Origin: Asticcacaulis tiandongensis | Lineage (GTDB): Bacteria; Pseudomonadota; Alphaproteobacteria; Caulobacterales; Caulobacteraceae | DNA: 64,000 nucleotides | Reading direction: 5' to 3' | Assembly (NCBI RefSeq): GCF_006475605.1 | Contig: NZ_ML636837.1 | Span: 624,584-688,583, forward strand | In this document: one piece after another, positions 24,989 through 34,762 of the stretch | How positions within the stretch are numbered: position 1 is the stretch's first letter | Layout: the number at the start of each line of letters is the position of its first letter | Position numbers and translations under genes: made by a program | Notes under the pieces: model-generated | The model's input: only the letters and a program-made list of their open reading frames with translations | Told to the model about the DNA's origin: nothing | Databases searched by the model: none

Positions 24989-27900
24989 TTAGGGTTTGAA
25001 ATCGCCCGCTTCGGGTTCTTTTTCGGCGGTGAAATATTTGCGGGTATGTCGCCCGATGAACTGTGCCATGTCATCGACCAGCGTATAGGCCGTCGGCACA
25101 AAGATCAGGCTGAGGAGCGTTGAGGTAATCAGGCCGCCGATCACCGCAATGGCCATAGGCGAGCGGAAGGCGACATCTGCCCCCCAGCCAATGGCGATAG
25201 GGAACATGCCCGCGCCCATGGCCACAGTGGTCATCAGGATCGGACGCGCCCGTTTATGGGCCGCATCGATCAGGGCATCGTGCCGGTTAAGCCCGCCTGC
25301 GCGGGCTTCGATGGCATATTCGACCAGCAGAATGGAGTTTTTCGCGGCGATCCCTGTCAGCATGATCAGGCCGATCAGGGCGGGCATGGACAGGGCGTTG
25401 CCACTGACGAGCAGCAGGAAGAAGGCGCCGCCGAACGACAGCGGCAGGGCGGTCATGATGGTGATGGGGATAGTGAAGCTTTTGAACAGAAGCACCAGCA
25501 CGACATACATCAGCAAAATGCCGGTCGAGATGGCCATGATAAAGCCTGCGCCCATTTCGGCCTGGGCTTCCTGTTCGCCGGTGACCAGTTCCTGTGTGCC
25601 CGCGGGCAGGTTTTTCATGATCGGCAGGTTGCGCACGGCGGCCTGTGCATCTCCCGAAGGCACACCGGCCATCAGGTCGGCCTTAATGGTGGCGCTGCGC
25701 GAGCGGTCAATGCGCATCAACTGGATCGGGCCGGAACCAAAACTAATGTCGGCTACGGCGGACAGGGGCACGGCTGTGCCATATTTGGTGGGCACCTTGA
25801 GGTCTGCGAGGGTTTCAAGTGTGGTGCGGGCTTCGGTATCCATCAGGACGCGGATCGGCACCTGACGGTCGCCCAGCGTATACTTTGCCAGTATCTGATC
25901 GAAATCGCCAACCGTTGCCACCCGTGCCGCCTGTGAGATGGCTTCGGCGGAAACGCCCATCAGGGCCGCCTGATCAGGTTTTGGGGTGACGAACACTTCG
26001 GGGCGCGTCAGGTTGGAGACCGAGGACACGTTACTTAGCTGTGGCAGGCCACGCATCTGCCGTTCCAGTTCGCGTGAGGCTTCCTCAAGCTCTTTGGGGT
26101 TATCAGACACCAGTGTGAACATGATGCCTGCGCCGCCCATTTCACCTTCGAAGGCGAAGGAGGTGCGCACGCCGGGGAAACGGCTGACGAGCGGATTGAG
26201 CTCGGCCTCAAAGGCCTGTTTGCTTAAAGCGCGTTCATGGCGCGGCACCATATTGGTGGTGATGGTCGCCTTGGTCAGGCCGATACTGGCGAAGGTTGAT
26301 TTAACTTCGGGTCGTTTTTCCAGCTCGGCCATCAACTCCTTGACCACGGCGTCGGTTTCATCAAGGCGCGATCCGGGCGGCAATTCGATGGTCAGGAAAG
26401 AGCGGTTATAATCGCCCGCCGGAATGAACTCACCCGGCAGTTTCTGAGCGACAAACATCGACAGGATGAAGAAGCCGATCCCCAGACCCAATATGCCCCA
26501 GCGCATGTGCATGATGTCCTGACCATGCTTGCGGATCTGGTGCACGAGGGCGAAAATCAGTGCGCCGGCAATCAGCACAACAATGGCTGAAGAGATAAAG
26601 AAGGCCGTGTTGTATTGGGTGGTGGCTTCAGGTGCCAGTGGCGCGGTCAGGGTCATGACAACCCATGCCGCCAGCACGAAAATCAGCAGGCTCAGGCCTT
26701 GTTTGGCGCGCACCGGATGACGCCCGAACAGTTTGGACAGGATCAGGCCCGCCGCCAGTATGATGAGGCCTGCGATACCCACCGGAATGGCTTCGGCCTT
26801 GCCGCCGACAATGCCTTCAAACAGGCCATCAAGGATCAGCACGCCCCCAACCCCGATCCCCAGCGCCAGAAACACGCCGCGCCATTTCAGATCGACCGTC
26901 AGCACCCAGTTGAGGAATTTGAGATAGCGCGCCATCCAGAAGGGTTCGTCATGTTCCTTGCCCTGCTGGGAGCGCATCAGATAGGCCCCCATCAGTGGCG
27001 TCAGGGTCCGCGCCACCACCAGAGAGAAGAAGACCGACACGCAGGCCGCCAGAGCAAAACTTTTGAAGAACTGACCGACAATGCCCGGCATGAAGCCCAC
27101 GGGGGCAAACACGGCAATGATGGTGGCGGTGGTGGCGACGACCGCCAGACCGATCTCGTCGGCGGCTTCGATGGCCGCATCAAAGGGCTTTTTGCCTTCG
27201 CGGATGTGGCGGACAATGTTCTCGATTTCCACAATCGCATCATCGACCAGTATGCCTATGGTCAGCGACAGGGCCAGAAGACTGACGACGTTGAAGGAGT
27301 CGTTCATCAGATACATGATGAAGAAGGTCGGCAGCAGCGACAAAGGCATGGCCATGGCCGAGATAAAGGTTGCCCGCAGATCGCGCAGGAACAGCCAGAC
27401 GACAAATACCGCCAGCGCCGCGCCTATGGCCAGTGTTTCAATGGCGGCAAAGAAGCTTTCGTTGACCGCGTCGACGGAAGAAGTGATTTCCTCGATGACG
27501 ATATTCGGATGGGCTTCGCGCATCTCCTCGATGGTCTTGCGCACACCGGCGGCGACATCGACTTCGGAGGAGCCTATGGTGCGGTAGACGGCAAAGCCCA
27601 CCACTTCGGCCCCGTTGAAACGTGCCCGTTCACGGGGTTCGGCCCAGGTATCAAGCACCTGTCCCAGTTCGCCGAGGCGCAACGAGCGGCCGTTTTGCAA
27701 AACAATGCGGGTATTGCGCAGAGCCTCAACGGAGTCGGCATTGCCCAGTGTGCGGATCGACTGTTCCGAGCCGCCGATCTCAAGCCGTCCGCCGGGCAGG
27801 TTGATGTTGGTTGAGCGCAACTGGTAGGAGATTTCGCCTGCGGTTATGCCCTGTGCCGCCAGAAGCGAAGGGTCAAGCTGAATGCGAATTTCCCGATCTG

Positions 27901-28486
27901 CACCCCCGATGCGGGTGACCTTGGCGACACCGCTATTGGCGAGGATTTTCTTGGAAATATCATTAGTGACAAACCACGACAGTTCCTCAGGATTCATGCC
28001 GTCGGCGCGGATAATATAGTTGAGCAGGGCCTCACCGGAGGCTTCTTCGCGGCGGATCACCGGCTCCTGAATATCGGCGGGCAGGTCTGAGCGTATCTGG
28101 GCCACGGCATTACGCACATCATTGGTGGCTTTTTCCAGATCGACCCCAAGCTGGAACTCGATGACCGTCGTCGAAGAACTGTCGCTGATATAGGAGTTGA
28201 TATGCTTGACCGAGCCAATGCCGGAGACCGCATCTTCGACGCGGCGTGTGACCTGTGTTTCCAACTCGGTCGGAGCCGCACCTGATTGTACGTAGGTGAC
28301 CGTAACCACCGGCAGGTCGATGTCGGGGAAGTTGTTGATGCGCATGCCATTATAGGCGACCCATCCGGCAATGGTCATGACGATGAAAAACAGCACCGTC
28401 GGGATGGGGTTGCGGATCGACCATGAGGATATGGTGGCGCGCTCAGGGCGTGGCGCGGGTCGTTTCGGCGCGGGAGATTCTGACAT
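24989..28486 (-). CDS. RND efflux permease (HAE1/AcrB-like) with an enlarged central membrane region
   Basis: 1165 aa inner-membrane proton-driven exporter. TM1 is at about 28-45 (PTVLFFIVMTIAGWVAY). The periplasmic porter motif is GSVKHINSYISDSSSTTVIEFQ split over the usual positions. The TM4 proton-relay pair is Asp415-Asp416 in GILVDDAIVEIEN. The C-terminal half repeats the pattern, with MLTGIAAKNSILLVEYA. Unusually, the region that normally holds a single helix (TM7) is about 120 residues longer. It has five hydrophobic segments between residues 534 and 685, so roughly four extra helices. It starts 1 bp inside the adaptor stop. Substrates unknown; no TolC-like gene is adjacent. Confidence 0.93.
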   Translation of the reverse strand: MSESPAPKRPAPRPERATISSWSIRNPIPTVLFFIVMTIAGWVAYNGMRINNFPDIDLPVVTVTYVQSGAAPTELETQVTRRVEDAVSGIGSVKHINSYISDSSSTTVIEFQLGVDLEKATNDVRNAVAQIRSDLPADIQEPVIRREEASGEALLNYIIRADGMNPEELSWFVTNDISKKILANSGVAKVTRIGGADREIRIQLDPSLLAAQGITAGEISYQLRSTNINLPGGRLEIGGSEQSIRTLGNADSVEALRNTRIVLQNGRSLRLGELGQVLDTWAEPRERARFNGAEVVGFAVYRTIGSSEVDVAAGVRKTIEEMREAHPNIVIEEITSSVDAVNESFFAAIETLAIGAALAVFVVWLFLRDLRATFISAMAMPLSLLPTFFIMYLMNDSFNVVSLLALSLTIGILVDDAIVEIENIVRHIREGKKPFDAAIEAADEIGLAVVATTATIIAVFAPVGFMPGIVGQFFKSFALAACVSVFFSLVVARTLTPLMGAYLMRSQQGKEHDEPFWMARYLKFLNWVLTVDLKWRGVFLALGIGVGGVLILDGLFEGIVGGKAEAIPVGIAGLIILAAGLILSKLFGRHPVRAKQGLSLLIFVLAAWVVMTLTAPLAPEATTQYNTAFFISSAIVVLIAGALIFALVHQIRKHGQDIMHMRWGILGLGIGFFILSMFVAQKLPGEFIPAGDYNRSFLTIELPPGSRLDETDAVVKELMAELEKRPEVKSTFASIGLTKATITTNMVPRHERALSKQAFEAELNPLVSRFPGVRTSFAFEGEMGGAGIMFTLVSDNPKELEEASRELERQMRGLPQLSNVSSVSNLTRPEVFVTPKPDQAALMGVSAEAISQAARVATVGDFDQILAKYTLGDRQVPIRVLMDTEARTTLETLADLKVPTKYGTAVPLSAVADISFGSGPIQLMRIDRSRSATIKADLMAGVPSGDAQAAVRNLPIMKNLPAGTQELVTGEQEAQAEMGAGFIMAISTGILLMYVVLVLLFKSFTIPITIMTALPLSFGGAFFLLLVSGNALSMPALIGLIMLTGIAAKNSILLVEYAIEARAGGLNRHDALIDAAHKRARPILMTTVAMGAGMFPIAIGWGADVAFRSPMAIAVIGGLITSTLLSLIFVPTAYTLVDDMAQFIGRHTRKYFTAEKEPEAGDFKP

Positions 28487-29598
28487 TACTTCTCTCCGCC
28501 GCTTTGGACTTTTTTGTCAGGGACACGCACCGTATCGCCATCGGACAGGAAGCCTGCGCCTGCGGTCACGACCTTTTCGCCGACCTTAAGGCCATCGGTG
28601 ATGATGATATGATCCCCCATCAGCCCGCCGGTGACGAGTTTGCGTGCCGTGACCTTGTTGGCGGAGCCGACGACGAAAACGACCGGCTGGTTCTGCTGAT
28701 AGACAATGGCTTTTTGCGGAATGACCACGGCTTCATGATTGCCGACGGTGATCGAAGCGCGGGCGAACATACCGGGCTTAAGGCCCTTGTCGGCGGGAAT
28801 GGAAATGCGGGCATAGCCAAGACGCGTCTGCGGATCGACGACCGGTGTGACGACGCGGATAGTGCCGGTGACGGTTTCGCCGTTTTCACCGACGACCTCG
28901 GCCGTCTGACCGGCACTGAGACGTGCCAGACCGGTTTCGACCACCTCAAGGTTCATTTCGATGCGGTTGTCACGGACAATGCGGAACAGTTCCTCGCCCG
29001 GCGTGACGATCTGACCGGCCACGGCGGTGCGTGAAGTAATCAGGCCGGATATGGGGGCGCGGACCGTGGCCTGAGACAGGCGCGTGGCCACTTCGGAGCG
29101 GGCGGCGTCGGCGGTGGCGACCTGCGCCTGAGCGGTTTTCATAGAAGCTTCGCGCTGATCGAGGGCGGCGCGGGCATAGTAGCCTTTGTCAAACAGCTCC
29201 TTTGCCCGCTGATAGGCGCGTTCGGCCTCAACCGCCTGTGCGCGCGCACTCTGGAGGCCAGCTTCGGCCTGACGCAGTTGCGCCTGAAGGACGGTATCGC
29301 TCATTTTCAGAAGCGGCTGGCCTTTGGTGACATATTGCCCTTCGTCCGCCAGAACCGCCGTGGCGGTCAGGCCGCCAACCTCGGCCCCGATGGGCGCTTC
29401 CTGCCAGGCGCTGACCGTGCCCGAGCCACTGATGACCAGAGGCGCGGTGCGTGTTTCGGCCACCACATAGTCGATGAGTGGCTTTTGCCCGTTCTCATCC
29501 TTTTTTTCAGGGGCGCCGTGGCAGGCCGCAAGCCCTGTCGTCAGGGCTGCGGCAAACAGAAAATGACGGAAAAAACGGGTCAGGACAGGCGCGCGCAT
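28486..29598 (-). CDS. RND efflux periplasmic adaptor (membrane-fusion) lipoprotein
   Basis: 370 aa. The signal peptide ends in a lipobox (TTGLAAC), so the mature protein should be lipidated at Cys26 by the pathway that LspA in this window completes. Then come the lipoyl half-motifs (GSGTVSAWQEAPIGAEVGG and APISGLITSRTAVAGQIV), a coiled-coil hairpin rich in Ala, Gln and Glu (about residues 110-170, QLRQAEAGLQSARAQAVEAE), and the beta-barrel (IEMNLEVVETGLARLSAGQ). It connects the RND pump to an outer-membrane channel. Stop and permease start overlap as TAATG. Divergent TetR regulator upstream. Confidence 0.93.
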   Translation of the reverse strand: MRAPVLTRFFRHFLFAAALTTGLAACHGAPEKKDENGQKPLIDYVVAETRTAPLVISGSGTVSAWQEAPIGAEVGGLTATAVLADEGQYVTKGQPLLKMSDTVLQAQLRQAEAGLQSARAQAVEAERAYQRAKELFDKGYYARAALDQREASMKTAQAQVATADAARSEVATRLSQATVRAPISGLITSRTAVAGQIVTPGEELFRIVRDNRIEMNLEVVETGLARLSAGQTAEVVGENGETVTGTIRVVTPVVDPQTRLGYARISIPADKGLKPGMFARASITVGNHEAVVIPQKAIVYQQNQPVVFVVGSANKVTARKLVTGGLMGDHIIITDGLKVGEKVVTAGAGFLSDGDTVRVPDKKVQSGGEK

Positions 29599-29649
29599 GC
29601 AGGGGATATTCCTGAAACTTGTAATCGATGGCCGATGGTTATAAATTCA

Positions 29650-29665
29650 TTGACCGAACAGTCAA
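29650..29665. promoter_or_regulatory. Putative TetR-family operator between RND operon and its regulator
   Basis: TTGACCGAACAGTCAA is a 16-bp near-palindrome (TTGAC/GTCAA outer arms exact) of the form bound by many TetR repressors of efflux operons. It lies in the 85-bp divergent gap, about 18 bp from the regulator start and 51 bp from the adaptor start, and could control both. Confidence 0.65.
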
Positions 29666-29683
29666 CGAAATGAATATTAAAAA

Positions 29684-30388
29684 TTGTCCACGAAGCGTAC
29701 CCCCGATCCGAAAGACGTCAATAGCGCCGACCCTTGCCGGTGTCCGTTAGATCGCATCGGCGAGCATTTCGGCATAAGGCAGCGCACCAAGGCCTTGCGT
29801 CCGTTCCAGATTCTCGATGCCGCCCTCGATGAATTCTGTACTAAGGGCTATGACGCCACCCGCGTAGAAGACATCGCCAAACGGGCCAAAATTTCCAAGG
29901 CGCTGGTCTATGTCTATTATCCGACCAAGATTGATCTGTTTCTGGCGGTGGCGGAGCGACTGATCGAACCCTATAGGCAGGCGGAAACCGAATTCAGGCT
30001 TGATCCGGCCCGATCCGCCGAGGCGCAACTGAGGGAACATCATGACCTGTTTTATCGCACCATTGCCTATGACCCTCAGGCCCTGAGCATTTTTCGCCTG
30101 ATGGTCGCCGAAAGCGCGCGTGCCCCTGAGATTGCCGTTTTTTACCGGCGTAATTTTCTGGGGGGCAAGGTTGATGCTATCCGCAGTCTGATCGCGCATG
30201 GTGTGGCGCAGGGTGAGTTTTCGCCGGTTTCCGAAACGCAGCTTGAGGGCATCGAAGATATACTCGGTGGCCCCGCGGTCATGGTCATGCTGGTGCAGGT
30301 GCTCACCGGAGAGACCGGCGTTTATAATCATCAGCGCTGGCAGGAGACGCACTGGGAGATGATCATGGCGTTTCTGAAGCGGCCCTGA
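29684..30388 (+). CDS. TetR/AcrR family transcriptional regulator
   Basis: 234 aa. The TetR helix-turn-helix begins at about residue 41 (FQILDAALDEFCTKGYDATRVED) and continues IAKRAKISKALVYVYYPTKIDLF. The C-terminal ligand domain is unassigned. The start is TTG at 29684, because an in-frame TAA lies 3 bp before it and no ATG precedes the HTH. The N-terminal extension includes a CRC motif (DPCRCPLD), unusual for TetR proteins. Divergent orientation to the RND adaptor-permease genes suggests it represses them until a pump substrate binds. Confidence 0.9.
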   Translation: MSTKRTPDPKDVNSADPCRCPLDRIGEHFGIRQRTKALRPFQILDAALDEFCTKGYDATRVEDIAKRAKISKALVYVYYPTKIDLFLAVAERLIEPYRQAETEFRLDPARSAEAQLREHHDLFYRTIAYDPQALSIFRLMVAESARAPEIAVFYRRNFLGGKVDAIRSLIAHGVAQGEFSPVSETQLEGIEDILGGPAVMVMLVQVLTGETGVYNHQRWQETHWEMIMAFLKRP

Positions 30389-30448
30389 TCCATCTTGTGC
30401 CGTTTGAAAACACCGCTAAACTATCCGCCGCAATGAGGGAGTGTTCAG

Positions 30449-31276
30449 ATGGTCAAATGGCAGGGCGGACGGCGCGGCGGGGTCGAAGACCGGCGCGGCA
30501 TGGGGGCCGGAACGGCAATCGGTGGCGGGGGCATCGGCATGGTGCTGATTGCGCTGGTCGGTTACTTTGTTTTTGGCATCGATCCGCAGGTTTTGCTTAG
30601 TCAGACCGGCGGCACGCAGGGCGAACAGCAACAGGTTGGCGTCAGTAATCCCGATGACGAAGCCGCCGCCTTTGCTGATGTCATCCATACCTCGGCTAAC
30701 GATGTCTGGACGGGTATCATACGCGGCTATCGCCCTTCGACACTGGTGCTCTATACCGGTGGCACCCAGACGGCCTGTGGCAGCGGGCAGGCGGCGATGG
30801 GGCCGTTCTATTGTCCGGCAGATGAGCGCGTTTATCTTGATCTCAGCTTTGCCCATACGCTTGAGCAGCAACTGGGGGCCAAGGGCGATTTTGCGCTGGC
30901 CTATGTGATTGGCCATGAGGTCGGCCACCACGTTCAGACCCTGACCGGTGCCAGCGCCGAAGTGCAGAAGGCGCGTCAGAACTCATCCGAGCGCGTGGCC
31001 AATGCCATGTCCGTCAAGCTGGAGTTGCAGGCCGATTGTTATGCCGGTATCTGGGCCAGGCGATCGGACGCGCAGATGAACTGGCTTGAGGCCGGAGACC
31101 TTGAGGAAGCCATTGGTGCGGCCGAAGCGGTGGGGGATGATACCCTGCAAAAGCGCTCAAGCGGTCAGGTGGTGCCCGATTCCTTTACGCACGGTACGTC
31201 GGCGCAGCGCGTCCACTGGTTCCGTCAGGGCTATGACAGCGGTGATCCCAATGCCTGCGATACGTTTCGAAGCTAA
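30449..31276 (+). CDS. Neutral zinc metallopeptidase, YpfJ-like
   Basis: 275 aa. A glycine- and arginine-rich N-terminus (WQGGRRGGVEDRRGMGAG) precedes one membrane helix (GMVLIALVGYFVFG). The protease domain carries the zinc motif HEVGHHVQ (HExxH) in AYVIGHEVGHHVQTLTG and a downstream ELQADCYAGIWA, where the Glu is probably the third ligand. The family is widespread (YpfJ in E. coli) and its substrate is unknown. A stretch just after the TetR gene gives it a possible shared transcript, 60 bp apart. Confidence 0.9.
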   Translation: MVKWQGGRRGGVEDRRGMGAGTAIGGGGIGMVLIALVGYFVFGIDPQVLLSQTGGTQGEQQQVGVSNPDDEAAAFADVIHTSANDVWTGIIRGYRPSTLVLYTGGTQTACGSGQAAMGPFYCPADERVYLDLSFAHTLEQQLGAKGDFALAYVIGHEVGHHVQTLTGASAEVQKARQNSSERVANAMSVKLELQADCYAGIWARRSDAQMNWLEAGDLEEAIGAAEAVGDDTLQKRSSGQVVPDSFTHGTSAQRVHWFRQGYDSGDPNACDTFRS

Positions 31277-31303
31277 GAATTGGCCAGAACGGCCCCGGTA
31301 ATG

Positions 31304-31325
31304 CCCCCGTAAACAGGGGAGGATG
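31304..31325 (-). repeat. Dispersed intergenic repeat, partial copy 5
   Basis: Only the second hairpin is present: CCCC-CGTAAACA-GGGG followed by AGGATG, identical to that part of copy 1. It lies between the convergent metallopeptidase and EAL-like genes, 7 bp from the latter's stop. Confidence 0.65.
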
Positions 31326-31332
31326 AAAGTGA

Positions 31333-32598
31333 TTAAACCGTCGCCTGTTCGGGTTCGCTGCGGGGGGTAATCATGGCACCGGGACGCAATGAGGCATGGG
31401 TCGCACCGGCCAGACGCGCCACGGCCATCTGGCGATAGCTTTCAAAGCCCTGCACCATAAAGGCACCGACCGAGGCGCGCGCCACCGCCCCCAGACTGCT
31501 CAGGTAGTCGTTGAGGGCGTCATCTTCGCGGCGCACGCCATCATATTCGATACATACTCCCGACAGGCCGCATTTATTGAGTGCGGTAATCGCCTTGCGA
31601 TCGGCACTGACGTGACCGACAACGGTCATGCAGAAGGGTTTGATCAGCGAGACGATCTCAAGCACGCGATGGGGCGGTACGCCATCGAGTTCACGGATTT
31701 CAAACAGCACTTTCAACCCCAGTTCACTGGCGGCCCTGGCGACATCCTGCGTGATTTTCTGGCGGGCGCGTTGTGAGGCAAAGGTCGAAAAGGCCGCGGG
31801 TACAACCATCATCATCTTGCGCTGTTCGGCGGTGCGCGTACGCAATATGCGCAGGCCCTGTTCGATATTCATCATATCGACCTGTTCGCGCAGGCCCCAG
31901 TCCAGGCTGGTCAGCGCCTTGCGATCCAGAAGCGTATGATCGGCCTCTTCCATCACCATCGGTTCAAGCCGGTGACCGATAAGCATCATTTTCTTCAGTT
32001 CAAACAAGGTCTCGTTTGCACTGGCCACCTTGAGGTTTCGTCCGGCAAAACTCAGGCTGTTGGCGACAATGAGCGGACGCTGGATTGAGGTCATACGCGG
32101 GGTTACTCCATTATCGGAAGAGGCCTCAGGGGAGACCTCTTCCTCTTCTTCACGGTCGAACCATGTTTTCAGATTGATCGGGCTTAAGGCCAGACCGTCT
32201 ATGTCGTCCGCCCGCACCGCATACAAAGGCACAGGCAATTGTCCCAGATTGCCGACAAAGAAGCCGATCAGTTCCTGCCACAGGCGCTCTATGGACACGG
32301 CACCTTTGCGGGACCCTGTGGTCGGCATAACGGCCAGCCAGGCTTCGTCGTTTGCGGGGATGCACCAGTCAGGTTCCTGAAAGCGCTGCTCAAACCCGGT
32401 TTTCAGATATTCAAACACCAGATCGCGTTTGGCGTCCCAGCGATGGCCCAGCCTGACGATCAGTGTGTCGAGTTTCAGCAGGAAGGCGCGGCCCATCTCA
32501 TCGGCATGGGTATCACGCAGACGTTCGACAATCACTACCCCGTCAGCCTGCTGCAATTGCAGCCGCTCAACACCTGTTTCTTCTGAGACTGAGGACAT
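31333..32598 (-). CDS. Protein with degenerate EAL-like C-terminal domain
   Basis: 421 aa from the ATG at 32598 (MSSVSEETG). The frame extends 21 codons further upstream, without similarity. From about residue 230 the pattern follows the second half of an EAL c-di-GMP phosphodiesterase: MMMVVPAAFSTFASQRARQ, then LGLKVLFEIRELDGVPP, then ITALNKCGLSGVCIEYDG. The EAL triad and the DDFGTG metal loop are absent, so a catalytic role is unlikely. The N-terminal part could be a decayed GGDEF (PANDEAWLAVMP where GGDEF would be), a weak guess. An acidic linker (EEEEEVSPEA) separates the halves. Possible c-di-GMP effector or scaffold. Confidence 0.65.
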   Translation of the reverse strand: MSSVSEETGVERLQLQQADGVVIVERLRDTHADEMGRAFLLKLDTLIVRLGHRWDAKRDLVFEYLKTGFEQRFQEPDWCIPANDEAWLAVMPTTGSRKGAVSIERLWQELIGFFVGNLGQLPVPLYAVRADDIDGLALSPINLKTWFDREEEEEVSPEASSDNGVTPRMTSIQRPLIVANSLSFAGRNLKVASANETLFELKKMMLIGHRLEPMVMEEADHTLLDRKALTSLDWGLREQVDMMNIEQGLRILRTRTAEQRKMMMVVPAAFSTFASQRARQKITQDVARAASELGLKVLFEIRELDGVPPHRVLEIVSLIKPFCMTVVGHVSADRKAITALNKCGLSGVCIEYDGVRREDDALNDYLSSLGAVARASVGAFMVQGFESYRQMAVARLAGATHASLRPGAMITPRSEPEQATV

Positions 32599-32838
32599 CT
32601 TCCGTCCTGAATTATATGACACCAATAAGAGCCTAAAGCTAAGTTCGCAGCGTTGAGACAAGATTAATATGCACGCGAAACAGGCAAAAAATCATATGAC
32701 CTGTTCTCTTTTTGGGTATCTGAGGCCGGATCAGGGGCGTGTTAAGAAACTGTTCACCATAAGTCTCAACACTCTGTAAACTATAAGAATCCTGCGAATC
32801 AGCCGATAGTCTTCGGGTATCGCATACGGGAACTGCCC

Positions 32839-33840
32839 TTGACCTCTGCCGCGCCCATGAAAGTCAGTTCTGCCGCCGTGCCTGTCAGGCCTGTAGTTGC
32901 GGGTGCGCGTCAGGAGACACCCGTCAGGGCGTTGCTGCGGCTTTTGCAGATTGCTTCCTATAAATCGGCCAGCGGAAAGCCGGTCGATCTGACTCATATG
33001 TCGCGTCAGGTGGCGGAGTTGATCCTGAAAGCGCCGCCTGCCGAGCAGGTGAGCCATATCGCGTCCCTGACCCATGCCGACTGGCCTCATGCGGAACTGA
33101 TTGCCGCCTTGTGTGCTCTGCCTGCCAGTCTTTGTGCGCCGTTGCTGCGTCATTCGCCGGTGCTTGATCAGGGCTGGCTGTGGAAAATTGTGCAGGCCGG
33201 TGAGGAAGGCCATGCCTTAAGTATTGGCGCCCGGACGGATTTAGGGCCTGATCTGCTAACGGCCTTGATAAGGCGTGATCAGCCTGCCCTGTGGCTGGCC
33301 CTGCTTAACAATCCGCATATTTTGTGGTTGAATGAGCATATGGACGTCCTTGTCGAGCGGGCGCGCAACCATCTCAGTTTGCGGGGGGCACTGGTGCGTC
33401 ATCCGGCCTTAAGCGCCGTTCAGGCTGAGCGGTTGCTGGGGTTTGTCGGCCCTGTGCTTAAGACTCAGCTTTTGAAGCGCATTGCGCCGTCCGGCGGGCA
33501 GGTGATACCGGCGGCGCCCCGGTTTGCCGCTGCCAAGGGGAGCTGGCTTAATCGTTTACAGCATGGCGACCTTGAGGGGTGCCGTACGGCCATGGCCCGT
33601 CAGCTTAATCAGCCGGTTGCCGTGATTGACAAGGCGCTGCGCTCTGCGGCGGCGGTTGCCCTATTGTTAAGGGCGCTGGGGGTTGATCCGGCGGCCTTTT
33701 CGTCATTGTTTGAGCGGTTACAGGGGCTGAATGACGGACAGCCCAAAGCGACGCCTGCACAAAGGCGATTGCTCACGCCCTTATTGCAGATATCTGAGGA
33801 TGAGGCGCTGAAACGCCTTAAGGCGCTTAAGGTCTCATGA
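32839..33840 (+). CDS. DUF2336 family protein
   Basis: 333 aa, helical, with the repeated pattern of DUF2336 ([27 protein letters not shown]..., [31 protein letters not shown]..., [21 protein letters not shown]). This resembles tandem HEAT-type helices and is typical of alphaproteobacterial proteins of unknown function. The frame opens with TTG at 32839; an ATG at 32857 is an equally good start. It diverges from the EAL-like gene (240 bp between), with no clear terminator or operator seen. Confidence 0.8.
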   Translation: MTSAAPMKVSSAAVPVRPVVAGARQETPVRALLRLLQIASYKSASGKPVDLTHMSRQVAELILKAPPAEQVSHIASLTHADWPHAELIAALCALPASLCAPLLRHSPVLDQGWLWKIVQAGEEGHALSIGARTDLGPDLLTALIRRDQPALWLALLNNPHILWLNEHMDVLVERARNHLSLRGALVRHPALSAVQAERLLGFVGPVLKTQLLKRIAPSGGQVIPAAPRFAAAKGSWLNRLQHGDLEGCRTAMARQLNQPVAVIDKALRSAAAVALLLRALGVDPAAFSSLFERLQGLNDGQPKATPAQRRLLTPLLQISEDEALKRLKALKVS

Positions 33841-33910
33841 TTTTTGCAGATTTACACGGCGTAATGGGCTAAGACGGCAACATGTTCCAGACGTACTTAG
33901 GGTTGCCGCT

Positions 33911-34663
33911 TTGAAACTTGCTTTTACCGCCAGTGAACGCCCTGACGCCATCAGTGCCTGCGAACGGCTTAAGGCGCGGTACGGTCAGTCCGAAACGCCT
34001 GATGTCGTGATTGCTCTGGGCGGCGATGGCTGGCTTTTGGAAACCGTGCATAACTATTTCCGTCAGGGCGTGCCGATTTTTGGCATGAACCGCGGCTCGG
34101 TGGGTTTTCTGCTCAATGAGTTTTCGGAAGACGGGCTGATTGAACGCATCGAAAACGCCGAACGCACGCGAATTAATCCGCTCAGGATGCGGGCGGTGAC
34201 CACCTCAGGTGACGTGCACGAGGGGCTGGCCTTCAATGAGGTGTCTTTGTTGCGTCAGACGCATCAGAGTTCAAAGCTGCGCATTATCATCGATGACAAG
34301 GTGCGGCTGGAGGAGCTGATTTGTGACGGTATCCTGCTGGCGACGCCTGCCGGATCGACGGCCTATAATCTGTCGGCGCATGGCCCGATTGTGCCCCTGA
34401 CGGCGCGGGCATTGGCTTTGACGCCGATCAGTGCCTTTCGCCCAAGACGCTGGCGCGGGGCCATATTGCCGCATACCGCCAAGGTGCGTTTTGAGGTGCG
34501 TGAAGCCACCTTGCGACCGGTCAGTGCCTCGGCTGACAGTTTCGAAGTGCGTCATATCTGCGAAGTGGAAATCGAGGAAGCGCCGGACGTTCACGCCACC
34601 TTGCTGTTCGATGCCGGTCATGGCTATGACGAACGGGTCATGGCCGAGCAATTCGCCTCGTAA
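33911..34663 (+). CDS. nadK: NAD kinase
   Basis: Phosphorylates NAD to NADP. 250 aa, close to the alphaproteobacterial length. The GGDG motif is in [17 protein letters not shown] and the NE/D segment is [17 protein letters not shown]. The substrate loop is [21 protein letters not shown]. The start is TTG at 33911 (MKLAFTASE); there is no in-frame ATG upstream before a plausible ribosome-binding site. It lies 71 bp after the DUF2336 gene. Confidence 0.95.
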   Translation: MKLAFTASERPDAISACERLKARYGQSETPDVVIALGGDGWLLETVHNYFRQGVPIFGMNRGSVGFLLNEFSEDGLIERIENAERTRINPLRMRAVTTSGDVHEGLAFNEVSLLRQTHQSSKLRIIIDDKVRLEELICDGILLATPAGSTAYNLSAHGPIVPLTARALALTPISAFRPRRWRGAILPHTAKVRFEVREATLRPVSASADSFEVRHICEVEIEEAPDVHATLLFDAGHGYDERVMAEQFAS

Positions 34664-34762
34664 AACGGTTAAGGAAATTTTGTCCTTATTTAGGGGTTCT
34701 TAAGCCGCTGGCGTCTATGGTGTGGGTGTTACACTTCTTTTTTGCGTGAAAGATCGAGCCTC

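Noticed and set aside
26615-27814. Plus-strand frame of 399 codons opposite the RND permease
   Set aside because: Composition is glutamine- and histidine-rich, typical of an antisense shadow; the permease motifs are on the other strand.
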